NCBI GenBank assembly: GCA_006226415.1
Contig: SBGZ01000015.1
Location: 1-34,212, forward strand
DNA length: 34,212 nucleotides
DNA from: Alphaproteobacteria bacterium
GTDB taxonomy: Bacteria; Pseudomonadota; Alphaproteobacteria; M2410
Reading direction: 5' to 3'
In this document: piece by piece, positions 26,072-33,423 of the stretch
Layout: every line of letters begins with the position of its first letter
How positions within the stretch are numbered: the stretch's first letter is position 1
Notes under the pieces: model-generated
Told to the model about the DNA's origin: nothing
Seen by the model: the letters and a program-made list of their open reading frames with translations, nothing else
Database searches by the model: none
Made by a program: the position numbers and the translations under genes

Positions 26072-26772
26072 GCGCGTTTGTCCTCATCCGACCCGATGCG
26101 GCCATCGCGCATGCGCACGATGCGGTCGCATTTTTGCGCCAGCGCCTCGTCATGGGTAATCAGAAACAACGTTGTATCCGTCGACCCATGCACATCAAAC
26201 AGGAGATCGATGATCTGCTCGCCGGTGCGCCCATCCAGATTGCCGGTGGGCTCGTCGGCCAGAAGCACTTTGGGCCGAGCGGCAATCGCCCGCGCCAAAG
26301 CCACCCGCTGCTGTTCGCCGCCCGACAGCTGCGCCGGGTAATGGGTGAGGCGATGGGAAAGACCAACCGCTTCAAGCCCCTCCGCCGCACGCGCCTGCGC
26401 GTCGCCAACACGCGCCAGCTCAAGCGGCACGGCAACATTTTCAAGCGCGGTCATGGTCGGGATCAGATGAAAGGATTGAAAGACAATGCCTACATGTTCC
26501 CGCCGGAACCGGGCCAGCGCATCCTCGTCGAGCTGAGACAAGTCCTGACCACTAATGGCAACGGACCCTTGGGTTGGACGCTCAAGCCCCGCCAGAACCA
26601 TCAACAAGGTGGACTTGCCGGATCCGGACGGGCCAACCACGCCGAGCGTGCTGCCCGCCTCCACGTCAAGGGTGAGGCCGCGCAAAATCGGCACTGGCCC
26701 CGCAGAAGAGGGTAAAGTGAGATGGAGATCACTGAGGCGTATAACTGGGTCTTTACGGGGGCTGGGGTTCAT
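26068..26772 (-). CDS. ybbA: ABC transporter ATPase YbbA
   Basis: 234-residue ATPase of the LolD/MacB group. Walker A GPSGSGKST (47-55), signature LSGGEQQR (149-156), Walker B VLLADEPTGNLD (169-180) and H-loop LITHDEALA. The divergent tesA gene starts 16 to 61 nt from its start codon depending on the tesA start used. The arrangement ybbP-ybbA/tesA matches that of E. coli and many proteobacteria, which supports the YbbA name over LolD. Confidence 0.92.
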   Translation of the reverse strand: MNPSPRKDPVIRLSDLHLTLPSSAGPVPILRGLTLDVEAGSTLGVVGPSGSGKSTLLMVLAGLERPTQGSVAISGQDLSQLDEDALARFRREHVGIVFQSFHLIPTMTALENVAVPLELARVGDAQARAAEGLEAVGLSHRLTHYPAQLSGGEQQRVALARAIAARPKVLLADEPTGNLDGRTGEQIIDLLFDVHGSTDTTLFLITHDEALAQKCDRIVRMRDGRIGSDEDKRA

Positions 26773-26787
26773 GCTTGGGTAGTTTCC

Positions 26788-27483
26788 GTGAGGATATTTT
26801 CTAAAACTTCAGGCGACTTTGGACCGGCGCGCATGTGGCTGGCAATACTGGCTGTCACATTTGTCAGCATTATGACCAACTTTGATACGGCGCGCGCACA
26901 AGAAGAGATCAGGCAAGAGGCCCAGATTCTGCTTTTTGGCGATTCCATCGCGGCAGGTTATGGCCTGCCGATCGAGGAGGGTCTGGCCGCTCAGCTGCAA
27001 ACCGCCCTGAACACCGAAGGCCTTGCGGCAACCGTTCTGCCCGCTGGCAACTCCGGGGACACCACGGCCGCGGGCCTTGCCCGGCTCGACTGGGCTATTG
27101 CCGGCCAACACGTGGACATCATGATCATCATCCTCGGCGGCAACGATGCTCTCAGAGCCATTCCGCCGGAAGAAACCCGCGCCAACCTAACCGCGCTCGT
27201 GCAGGCCGCCAAGGCCCGGGACATCAAGGTCCTCCTTACAGGCATGCGGGCGCCGCCCAACCTTGGCCCTGAATATGCCGCCGAATTTGAGCCGATTTTC
27301 GGCGAGATTGCCAAAGTCGAAGACACCGCTTTTTATCCTTTCATTCTGGAAGGGGTGGCCGCTGACCCGGCCCTTAATCAGGAAGACGGCATTCACCCCA
27401 ACGCGCAAGGGGCTCAAATGATCGCGCAGAGCCTCACGCCACTCATCAAGACACTTGTCGATAAGAATTCGGAGACAAAATGA
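26788..27483 (+). CDS. tesA: Periplasmic arylesterase/lysophospholipase TesA (SGNH hydrolase)
   Basis: Secreted GDSL-family esterase (thioesterase I/protease I/lysophospholipase L1). With the GTG start at 26788 it has 231 residues and a signal peptide with a basic n-region (MRIFSKTSGDFGPAR) and cleavage near DTARA-QEE. SGNH blocks are complete: block I GDSIAAGYG (S53), the Gly block GNSGDTT (88-93), block III GGND (117-120) and block V DGIH (D200, H203). ATG at 26833 is an alternative but leaves a signal peptide without basic residues; an ATG at 26722 would overlap ybbA and is less likely. It overlaps the aldo/keto reductase start by ATGA. Confidence 0.88.
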   Translation: MRIFSKTSGDFGPARMWLAILAVTFVSIMTNFDTARAQEEIRQEAQILLFGDSIAAGYGLPIEEGLAAQLQTALNTEGLAATVLPAGNSGDTTAAGLARLDWAIAGQHVDIMIIILGGNDALRAIPPEETRANLTALVQAAKARDIKVLLTGMRAPPNLGPEYAAEFEPIFGEIAKVEDTAFYPFILEGVAADPALNQEDGIHPNAQGAQMIAQSLTPLIKTLVDKNSETK

Positions 27484-28526
27484 AATACGTCAAACTCGGA
27501 CGCACAGATCTCAAAGTTCCTGAGATCTGCCTCGGCACCATGACCTGGGGCAACCAGAACACGGAAAAAGATGGCCACGCTCAGATGGATTATGCGCTGG
27601 ACCAAGGCGTCAATTTTTTCGACACGGCTGAGATGTATGCCATCCCGCCGAGCCCGGAAACCTCGGGCAAAACAGAAGCCATCATCGGCACCTGGTTCAA
27701 GGCGCGCGGCAATCGCGACAAGGTGATCCTGGCTTCCAAAATCTGCGGGCGCCACCCCCTGATCACCTGGACCCGCGATGCCGACAGCGGCACCGAGGTC
27801 AATCGCGCGCAGATCAAGGAAGCGATTGAGAAAAGCCTCAAGCGCCTGCAAACCGACTATATCGACATCTATCAGATCCATTGGCCCGATCGCCCGCTGG
27901 CCCTTTTTGGCGGCACCCTGGGTGAACCCCCCAAGGACGTTGAAATCAACGAGATCGGCGATCAGCTGCGCGCCTTCCAAGAGCTCGTCGATGAAGGCAA
28001 GATCCGCCATCTGGGCCTGTCCAATGAGACCGCCTGGGGGGTCATGAAATTCGTCACCCTTGCTGAGGCCGCCGGCTTGCCGCGCGTGGTCTCCATTCAG
28101 AACGCCTACAATCTGGTCAACCGCACCTTTGAGCAGGACCTGGCTGAGACCTGCATGAACGAGGAAGTGGCGGGCCTGCCTTACTCCCCGCTTGGGCAAG
28201 GCTATCTCTCCGGCAAATACCGCGACGGCGCCCTGCCCAAGGGCAGCCGCAAGGAGCGTGACAATCGCCTGCAACGCTACGAAGGCGTCAATTCACAAGA
28301 AGCCATCAATGCCTATGTGGATCTCGCCAAAGTGCACGGCCTTGACCCTTCGCAGATGGCACTGCAGTTCTGCATTTCGCGCCCCTTCAACACCTCGACC
28401 ATCATTGGCGCCTCCACTATGGAGCAGCTCAAGACCGATATCGGGTCCGCCGACATCACCTTGTCAGAAGAGGTGCTCAACGGCATCGCGGCGATCCATA
28501 AGCGTTACCCCAATCCCTGCCCATAA
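27480..28526 (+). CDS. Aldo/keto reductase (Tas-like)
   Basis: NADPH-dependent oxidoreductase of 348 residues with the complete AKR tetrad: D48 and Y53 (FFDTAEMY), K87 (ILASKICG) and H134 (IYQIHWPDRP). The N-terminus MKYVKLGRTDLKVPEICLGTMTWG and the PPSPETSGKTE insertion resemble E. coli Tas. The C-terminal NADPH-binding part is seen as NTSTIIGASTMEQLKTDI. Physiological substrate unknown. Overlaps tesA by 4 nt, so the two are cotranscribed, and the 2',3'-cyclic phosphodiesterase gene follows after 13 nt. Confidence 0.92.
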   Translation: MKYVKLGRTDLKVPEICLGTMTWGNQNTEKDGHAQMDYALDQGVNFFDTAEMYAIPPSPETSGKTEAIIGTWFKARGNRDKVILASKICGRHPLITWTRDADSGTEVNRAQIKEAIEKSLKRLQTDYIDIYQIHWPDRPLALFGGTLGEPPKDVEINEIGDQLRAFQELVDEGKIRHLGLSNETAWGVMKFVTLAEAAGLPRVVSIQNAYNLVNRTFEQDLAETCMNEEVAGLPYSPLGQGYLSGKYRDGALPKGSRKERDNRLQRYEGVNSQEAINAYVDLAKVHGLDPSQMALQFCISRPFNTSTIIGASTMEQLKTDIGSADITLSEEVLNGIAAIHKRYPNPCP

Positions 28527-28539
28527 GACTGTAGCTGCC

Positions 28540-29076
28540 ATGAAACGCCTCTTTGTTGGCATCCGTATATCCCCGGAACTTCAAAGCGCGCTCGCCCGCC
28601 GCCAGGGCGGGCTCGAGGGCGCGCGCTGGGTGGCGCCAGAAAATTTTCACATCACGCTTTTCTACATCGGAGAGGTGCCGGATGATGCGGCGCGCGAGGC
28701 CGCCCTCGTTCTGTCACGAATAAAAGCGGCGCCTTTTACGTTGCAGCTCGGCGGAGAAGATTTCTTTGGCAACCGGCGGCCCCACGCTCTGTTCACCCGG
28801 ATTGAAAAATCTGAATCCCTTGAAAACTTGGCCTTGAAAGTGCGCCATGCGGTCCTGCCATTAGCCGAAAGCAAAGAGACACGCAAGTTTACGCCGCATA
28901 TCACCCTGGCCTATCTAAAAGGTCTCGCCGAGGACGTCGTCATGCGGCATTTAAGTGCGCAACCTCTTTATGCGCCGCTCACCTTGCAGGTCGAAGCCTT
29001 TGAGCTCATCGAAAGTCATTTGCGGAACGAAGGTCCGATTTATCAAACCCTCGCCGAATTCCCTCTCAAAGCCTGA
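28540..29076 (+). CDS. thpR: RNA 2',3'-cyclic phosphodiesterase ThpR
   Basis: 2H phosphoesterase (LigT/ThpR type) that opens 2',3'-cyclic phosphates to 2'-phosphates and can ligate tRNA halves in vitro. 178 residues with both HxTx motifs: HITL at 37-40 and HITL at 120-123. The start MKRLFVGIRISPEL at 28540 is the typical N-terminus; the frame is open upstream to 28192 but that part overlaps the reductase in another frame. Likely the third gene of tesA-akr-thpR. It converges on the phosphatase gene with a 15-nt gap. Confidence 0.92.
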   Translation: MKRLFVGIRISPELQSALARRQGGLEGARWVAPENFHITLFYIGEVPDDAAREAALVLSRIKAAPFTLQLGGEDFFGNRRPHALFTRIEKSESLENLALKVRHAVLPLAESKETRKFTPHITLAYLKGLAEDVVMRHLSAQPLYAPLTLQVEAFELIESHLRNEGPIYQTLAEFPLKA

Positions 29077-29091
29077 GGGTCATAGAACTTT

Positions 29092-29571
29092 CTAAAGATC
29101 GTAATATTGAATGTGATCGAGAAGAGCCGCACTACCGGCTTCAATCATGTCGAGGACTTTGTGAAATTTCTCTTCGTCCCCGTCAAAGGGATCGGGCACT
29201 GACGGCGTGTTTTCTTCACAGGCAAAAGTCATGAAGAGATGAATTTTTTCGCCGCGCTCTTCAGAGGTTCCCTGCTTAAGGGTTTGTAGATTTACCTCAT
29301 CCATGGCCATGATGTAATCAAACTGACCGTAGTCCCGCCAGTCAACCGGACGTGAGCGACAAGGCGACAAATCATAACCGCGCATCGCTGCCGCCGTGAC
29401 CGCGCGCTCATCTGCGGGCGCATCCTCATGCCAGCCAGAGGTTCCGGCGGAATCCACAAGAATTGACTCAGAAAGCCCGGCTCTTTCTACCATGGTGGCA
29501 AACACCCGTTCTGCCATCGGCGAGCGACAGATATTGCCCATGCACACAAAAAGAACGCGAATTGGAGCCAT
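29092..29571 (-). CDS. Low-molecular-weight protein-tyrosine phosphatase
   Basis: Cytosolic phosphatase of 159 residues. P-loop CMGNICRS (C10 nucleophile, R16) right after the N-terminal strand, and the general acid D127 in the VPDPF loop (125-129). D-Y and GWH segments are those of the LMW-PTP fold. The ATG at 29571 has GGAGG 5-7 nt upstream. Not linked to exopolysaccharide genes here, so a housekeeping rather than a capsule-regulating role is likely. Divergent from lepB. Confidence 0.93.
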   Translation of the reverse strand: MAPIRVLFVCMGNICRSPMAERVFATMVERAGLSESILVDSAGTSGWHEDAPADERAVTAAAMRGYDLSPCRSRPVDWRDYGQFDYIMAMDEVNLQTLKQGTSEERGEKIHLFMTFACEENTPSVPDPFDGDEEKFHKVLDMIEAGSAALLDHIQYYDL

Positions 29572-29642
29572 TTATCCTCCAGGGGTTTGAATGTTAGGTA
29601 ATCGGGTTACATCTATATAAAATAAATATACCCCATCTGGAG

Positions 29643-29671
29643 TTGAGCCTTATAACTGTAGCCGCTAGACT
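29643..29671 (+). promoter_or_regulatory. Candidate promoter of the signal peptidase gene
   Basis: TTGAGC (29643-29648), 17 nt, TAGACT (29666-29671): both hexamers match the sigma70 consensus at four of six positions. The predicted start lies 25-40 nt before the gene. The AT-rich stretch 29610-29632 could hold the opposing promoter for the phosphatase gene. Confidence 0.35.
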
Positions 29672-29714
29672 TCAAGGGGATATTTAGAAACTGAAACGGG
29701 TGAATTTTGGGTTT

Positions 29715-30437
29715 ATGAAAGAACAAGTTATCGAATGGTCCAAATTTTTGGGCTCTGTGGCCCTCTTGGTATTTGCCATCAATACGGTGGCCCTCGCCTC
29801 ATTCCACATTCCGTCCGAAAGCATGGTGCCAACCCTGGAGGTAGGCGACCGTGTTGTCGTGACCAAAATGTCCTACGGCTATTCGAAATATTCTGTGCCT
29901 TTCGGTCTGGCGCCGGGCTTGCCGACAAAGACAGGCCGCATCCTGGGCAACCTTCCCGATCGCGGCGATGTGGTCGTCTTCAAGCACACACAAAGCTCAA
30001 CCACACTCATTAAACGGGTGATCGGCCTCCCGGGCGATCAAATTCAAATGAAGGCCGGGCAGCTCTATTTAAACGGCAAAGCGGTGCCCCACGAGCAAGT
30101 TTCTCAATTCATGTTCACCGACTATCATGGCCTCACCCGACAGGCGACCGAGTATATTGAGACATTACCAAATGGCGTCGAGCACAAAATCCTTGAAATC
30201 ACCGACGATGGCCCCCTCGACGACACCCCGCTGGTTACGGTGCCGGAGGGACATTTTTTTGCAATGGGCGACAACCGCGATATGTCGGCGGACAGTCGGC
30301 GCATGCACGGTCTTGGCATGGTGCCCGTAGAGAACCTGATTGGCCGCGCGCAGATTATTTCCTTTTCGCTCGCCAAATGCGGCAAGCTCAATCCGGAAAT
30401 CTGCTCAGGACGCCGGTTCCTGACCAGCCTGCGCTAA
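29715..30437 (+). CDS. lepB: Signal peptidase I
   Basis: Membrane serine protease that removes signal peptides from Sec and Tat substrates. 240 residues from ATG 29715. One N-terminal helix (about 8-29) precedes box B PSESMVPTL with catalytic Ser36; the general base Lys100 lies in TTLIKRVIGLPGD; box E is GDNRDMSADSR (185-195). A GTG at 29700 would add five residues; neither start has a strong ribosome site. Only one transmembrane segment is expected at the N-terminus, as in many alphaproteobacteria. Two Cys near the C-terminus (KCGKLNPEICSG) may form a disulfide. The pterin dehydratase gene follows after 12 nt. Confidence 0.94.
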   Translation: MKEQVIEWSKFLGSVALLVFAINTVALASFHIPSESMVPTLEVGDRVVVTKMSYGYSKYSVPFGLAPGLPTKTGRILGNLPDRGDVVVFKHTQSSTTLIKRVIGLPGDQIQMKAGQLYLNGKAVPHEQVSQFMFTDYHGLTRQATEYIETLPNGVEHKILEITDDGPLDDTPLVTVPEGHFFAMGDNRDMSADSRRMHGLGMVPVENLIGRAQIISFSLAKCGKLNPEICSGRRFLTSLR

Positions 30438-30449
30438 GGAACACTCGCC

Positions 30450-30743
30450 ATGGTCAAACCACTTTCAAAGGATGATCGCAAATCAGCGCTAAGCCAATTG
30501 GATGGCTGGCAGGACGCAGACGGACGCGATGCCTGGGTGAAGACCTTCACCTTTTCTGATTTCAATGAAGCTTTTGGATTCATGACGCGTGTTGCAATAT
30601 ACGCCGACAAACAGGACCACCATCCAGAATGGTTTAACGTCTACAATCGGGTTGAGGTCACACTCACCACGCATGATGCGGGTGGTGTGAGTGAACGTGA
30701 CATCAAAATGGCGCAATTTATGGAAAAGATTGCCGCCAAATAA
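30450..30743 (+). CDS. phhB: Pterin-4a-carbinolamine dehydratase
   Basis: 4a-hydroxytetrahydrobiopterin dehydratase (PCD/DCoH fold), which recycles the pterin cofactor of aromatic amino acid hydroxylases. 97 residues. Catalytic motif [24 protein letters not shown] with H57, H58, P59 and H75. No phenylalanine hydroxylase gene lies nearby, so the physiological partner is not shown by context. Likely cotranscribed with lepB (12-nt gap). Confidence 0.94.
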   Translation: MVKPLSKDDRKSALSQLDGWQDADGRDAWVKTFTFSDFNEAFGFMTRVAIYADKQDHHPEWFNVYNRVEVTLTTHDAGGVSERDIKMAQFMEKIAAK

Positions 30744-30776
30744 GTTTCGAACTGGGGGAATGAGGGGATATTCAAT

Positions 30777-31157
30777 ATGAGATCTGAAGGCTTGCGAATA
30801 TTTCTTTCGCGCTGGCTTCTGGCGCTGGTCATGGTATTTGGCACTTATAATGCGCAAGGTCGATCCTTTTATCACTTGTGGCGCGGTGACATTGAGGCCC
30901 ATCTCTCGGTCACTGTCCTCGCGGGATTGGTGCTGTTTATTCTTTTCGCGATTTGTTTGAAAACCACGATCCAGTCCATCCATTGGCTGGGCATGCTGGC
31001 GGCGGCCCTGGTGGTGGCAACCCTCATTTGGGTCATGAGTGATTACGATTTGCTCCATATTTCAAATGAAAGCTACATCCTCTATTTCGGGCAAATCGTC
31101 TTGGCAACAGTCATCGCCATTGGCATGTCCTGGGGTGAAGTAAGAAACCGCCGCTAA
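30777..31157 (+). CDS. Four-helix small membrane protein (DUF6524-like)
   Basis: 126-residue integral membrane protein with four predicted helices: about 10-27, 45-64, 70-88 and 100-119. The N-terminus FLSRWLLALVMVFGTYNAQGRSFYHL and the HWLGMLAAALVVATLIWVMSDYDLL segment resemble what I recall of the DUF6524 family; this is recognition from memory, not a search. Function unknown. 33 nt downstream of the pterin dehydratase gene in the same direction; GGGGATATT precedes the ATG. Confidence 0.72.
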   Translation: MRSEGLRIFLSRWLLALVMVFGTYNAQGRSFYHLWRGDIEAHLSVTVLAGLVLFILFAICLKTTIQSIHWLGMLAAALVVATLIWVMSDYDLLHISNESYILYFGQIVLATVIAIGMSWGEVRNRR

Positions 31158-31203
31158 AGACCCCCTTGGCAGCTCCCGGCGGCCACCCCATATAGGAGGG
31201 GCT

Positions 31204-31539
31204 ATGAGCAAAAGCTTTCAGAACCCACGAGGCTTTGACACGGAGGCCTTCTGGACAAAAACCCGCCGCACCCTTGGCAAGGTCCCCTTTCTGGAGGATG
31301 CGGTGGCGGCCTATTATTGTGCGCTCGACCCAGCCACCCCGACGCGTGTGCGCGGCGTCCTTCTAACCGCGCTGGCCTATTTCGTCCTGCCCACAGATAT
31401 GGTCCCGGATTTTATCCTTGGTTTTGGCTTTACCGATGACGCTACCGTTCTCGCCACCGCCATCGGCGTGGTGTCAGGTCACATTCGAGAACCCCACCGG
31501 ATCGCCGCCAATCAATTTCTTGAAAAAGAGATGTCTTGA
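31204..31539 (+). CDS. YkvA/DUF1232 family membrane-associated protein
   Basis: 111-residue protein of the YkvA family (DUF1232). The conserved core is seen as AVAAYYCALDPATPTRVRGVLLTALAYFVLPTDMVPDFI followed by GFTDDATVLATAI. This family motif (Y-x-LSPIDLIPDFI type) marks small proteins with one or two membrane-associated helices; function unknown. The ATG at 31204 has a good AGGAGGGG ribosome site (31194-31201). Its stop is 3 nt from the stop of the opposing gene. Confidence 0.88.
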   Translation: MSKSFQNPRGFDTEAFWTKTRRTLGKVPFLEDAVAAYYCALDPATPTRVRGVLLTALAYFVLPTDMVPDFILGFGFTDDATVLATAIGVVSGHIREPHRIAANQFLEKEMS

Positions 31540-31542
31540 CGA

Positions 31543-32334
31543 TCAGCTTCCGGAGAGAAAGCTTTTCATCCGCCAGGCGCCGCCTTCTTTAGCAAATTCC
31601 GCGCGTGCGCCGGCCACAAGCCAAATGTCAGATCGGGCAACAAAACCTGTTTCGCCGCTTTCCAGGATAACCTCCGCCCACAGAGGATCTTCCAGTGCCG
31701 TCGCCAGTTGGACAGACTGAAAGCTCAAACTGGTAACAACGACCGCCTCTGTGGAAGGGGCGGCCCGCACCGCGACGACAGGTTTGATGGTAAACGCCGT
31801 CTCAAACGGCTCAAGCATTTCGGCGCCCTCCGGCATCGCACCACAGCTGACATAGGGTGCACAAAAATCACCTCGAGAACTCTGATGGCTTGGCAACGCC
31901 AATATGTCTTCCATGATCTGCCATATGACCTCACCGTCATCAGGCGCTTCCAGAAGAGCCCCCAATTGAAGGCGGCCCTGCTCTCCATCGAGCGACACCA
32001 GGACATCAGGCGATGCAAGCGCCAGAACGGCTTCCAGATTGCGTGCCTCCACGGCAGCCTTGAGTTCGCCGCGATAGGCCAGAAATGTGGGATCAAATGC
32101 CTCTTCTGAAGGCGGCAGCAAAACAAAACTTGAAGGCGGCGCGCTGACCTCCCCCTGCGTGGGCGGCACGGCCTGTAGAACAAACGCCTCAAGCGTTTTA
32201 GCCTCACCCGCGGGCGCGCCGGGGCTGTCCCGAAAAGACTCCCAGAAACCCTCCGGATCTGAATAGATCGCCAGCCCATAAGTCACAGCGGCGATGACCG
32301 CAAAAGAAAAGGCCAACCCTTTAAGAAGCTTCAT
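31543..32334 (-). CDS. Exported protein with SH3-like domain
   Basis: 263-residue protein with an N-terminal signal anchor (MKLLKGLAFSFAVIAAVTYGLAIY), a Pro-rich linker, a middle helical region (about 80-150) and a C-terminal bacterial SH3-like domain: VVAVRAAPSTEAVVVTSLSFQSVQLATALEDPLWAEVIL then ETGFVARSDIWLV. Two Cys (DFCAPYVSCG) may form a periplasmic disulfide. Such domains often bind cell-wall peptides; no enzyme domain is present. Start at 32334 is preferred over ATG 32346 because the predicted transcript would begin near 32357 and GGTGGGG lies 6-7 nt before 32334. Confidence 0.78.
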   Translation of the reverse strand: MKLLKGLAFSFAVIAAVTYGLAIYSDPEGFWESFRDSPGAPAGEAKTLEAFVLQAVPPTQGEVSAPPSSFVLLPPSEEAFDPTFLAYRGELKAAVEARNLEAVLALASPDVLVSLDGEQGRLQLGALLEAPDDGEVIWQIMEDILALPSHQSSRGDFCAPYVSCGAMPEGAEMLEPFETAFTIKPVVAVRAAPSTEAVVVTSLSFQSVQLATALEDPLWAEVILESGETGFVARSDIWLVAGARAEFAKEGGAWRMKSFLSGS

Positions 32335-32363
32335 GAATTTCCCCACCCATTTTCCCGGGGAAA

Positions 32364-32392
32364 AGTATAGCGAAGGCGTAAGACTTCGTTAA
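32364..32392 (-). promoter_or_regulatory. Candidate promoter of the SH3-like gene
   Basis: On the minus strand TTAACG (32392-32387), 17 nt, TATACT (32369-32364): four of six and five of six matches to sigma70. The -35 overlaps the stop codon of the upstream EamA gene. A near-CtrA motif GTAA-N7-TTAAC (plus strand 32378-32393, one mismatch) covers the -35, and a symmetric TTTTCCC-G-GGGAAAA (32350-32364) surrounds the predicted start. Confidence 0.5.
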
Positions 32393-33384
32393 CTTTTTTT
32401 CATCTTTCCAGGATCATTTTCCAGGGCTGTCGCCTTAAGGGATTGAGAAAATTGAGGTTTTTCATCATCAACCACGGGGAGGCGGGCCAGGTTTGCCTCC
32501 CGCATGGTGATGTAAAGGCTGGAGCCCACGATGACAAAAGCCCCGATCCAGGTCCACAGATCCGGCATATTGCCGAACAGGAAATAGCCCACCATCGCCG
32601 CAAAAAGCAGGCGGGTATAATCCAGCGGCGCGAGCGCGCCCACCTCACCTACAGAGTAGGCCTTGATAAAGCAGGTCTGCGCGCTCACCCCAAAGGCGCC
32701 CATGGCGATCAGGCCGAAAAACTCCATCGGGGTTGGCCATGTCCAGGACAAATAGGCCGGGATGGAGGTCGCCGTCAGCCCGATGACCGAGGAATAAAAC
32801 AAAAGGGTCTGCGGCGATTCCGTGCGCGACAATAATTTGACGCAAATCGCCGCGCCCGCGACCGCCGCCGCACCCAGCGTTGCAATGAGCGCGGCAAATT
32901 CCATTTCGGCGCTCGGACGCAGAACAATCAACACCCCGCCAAATCCAATTACGGTTGCCAGCGTTCGGCGCAAACCAAGCGCCTCCCCAATGACAATGAC
33001 CGCCAGAGGCACAAGAAACAACGACCGGGAAAAGCTGATGGCACTTGCCGTGGCGAGGGGCAGAAAAATGACGGCATAAAAGCCGCACATCATGCCAGTC
33101 GTGCCAAATATCCCCCGTATGAGGTGCATAACCGGTCGGCGGGTGCGAAAGGCACCGCCAACACCGCGCGTCATGAAGGGCAGAACAAAGAGCAGACCCG
33201 TAAGAGCGCGAAAGAATGTCACCACAAAGGGATCAAGTCGACCGCCAAGAAGTTTGACCATGGTCGACATGGCCGTGAACAAGATCGCCGAGCTTAAGAT
33301 CCACAAAGAGCCTTGCACATTGGCAGGCAGAACCCGCCAACGCGCGCGCAAGGCATCAAGGCCAGGGTGAGACGTGATCCGCAC
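32389..33384 (-). CDS. DMT superfamily transporter (EamA domains)
   Basis: 331-residue inner-membrane protein with ten predicted helices in two EamA repeats. First repeat: LWILSSAILFTAMSTMVKLLGGRLDPFVVTFFRALTGLLFVLPF and ATASAISFSRSLFLVPLAVIVIGEALGLRRTLATVIGFGGVLIVLRP. Second repeat: VGEVGALAPLDYTRLLFAAMVGYFLFGNMPDLWTWIGAFVIVGSSLYI. This resembles riboflavin/S-adenosylmethionine-type and other drug/metabolite carriers, but the substrate cannot be inferred. A 47-residue cytosolic C-terminus ends in KMKKS. About 40 nt separate it from the oxidoreductase gene upstream. Confidence 0.9.
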   Translation of the reverse strand: MRITSHPGLDALRARWRVLPANVQGSLWILSSAILFTAMSTMVKLLGGRLDPFVVTFFRALTGLLFVLPFMTRGVGGAFRTRRPVMHLIRGIFGTTGMMCGFYAVIFLPLATASAISFSRSLFLVPLAVIVIGEALGLRRTLATVIGFGGVLIVLRPSAEMEFAALIATLGAAAVAGAAICVKLLSRTESPQTLLFYSSVIGLTATSIPAYLSWTWPTPMEFFGLIAMGAFGVSAQTCFIKAYSVGEVGALAPLDYTRLLFAAMVGYFLFGNMPDLWTWIGAFVIVGSSLYITMREANLARLPVVDDEKPQFSQSLKATALENDPGKMKKS

Positions 33385-33423
33385 CGAAATCGCCGCCTTC
33401 CATGTTAGAGGGAGACAGTATCC

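Noticed and set aside
27414-28274. 286-residue open frame on the minus strand opposite the aldo/keto reductase
   Set aside because: Antisense shadow of a gene whose catalytic tetrad is intact; no family resemblance.
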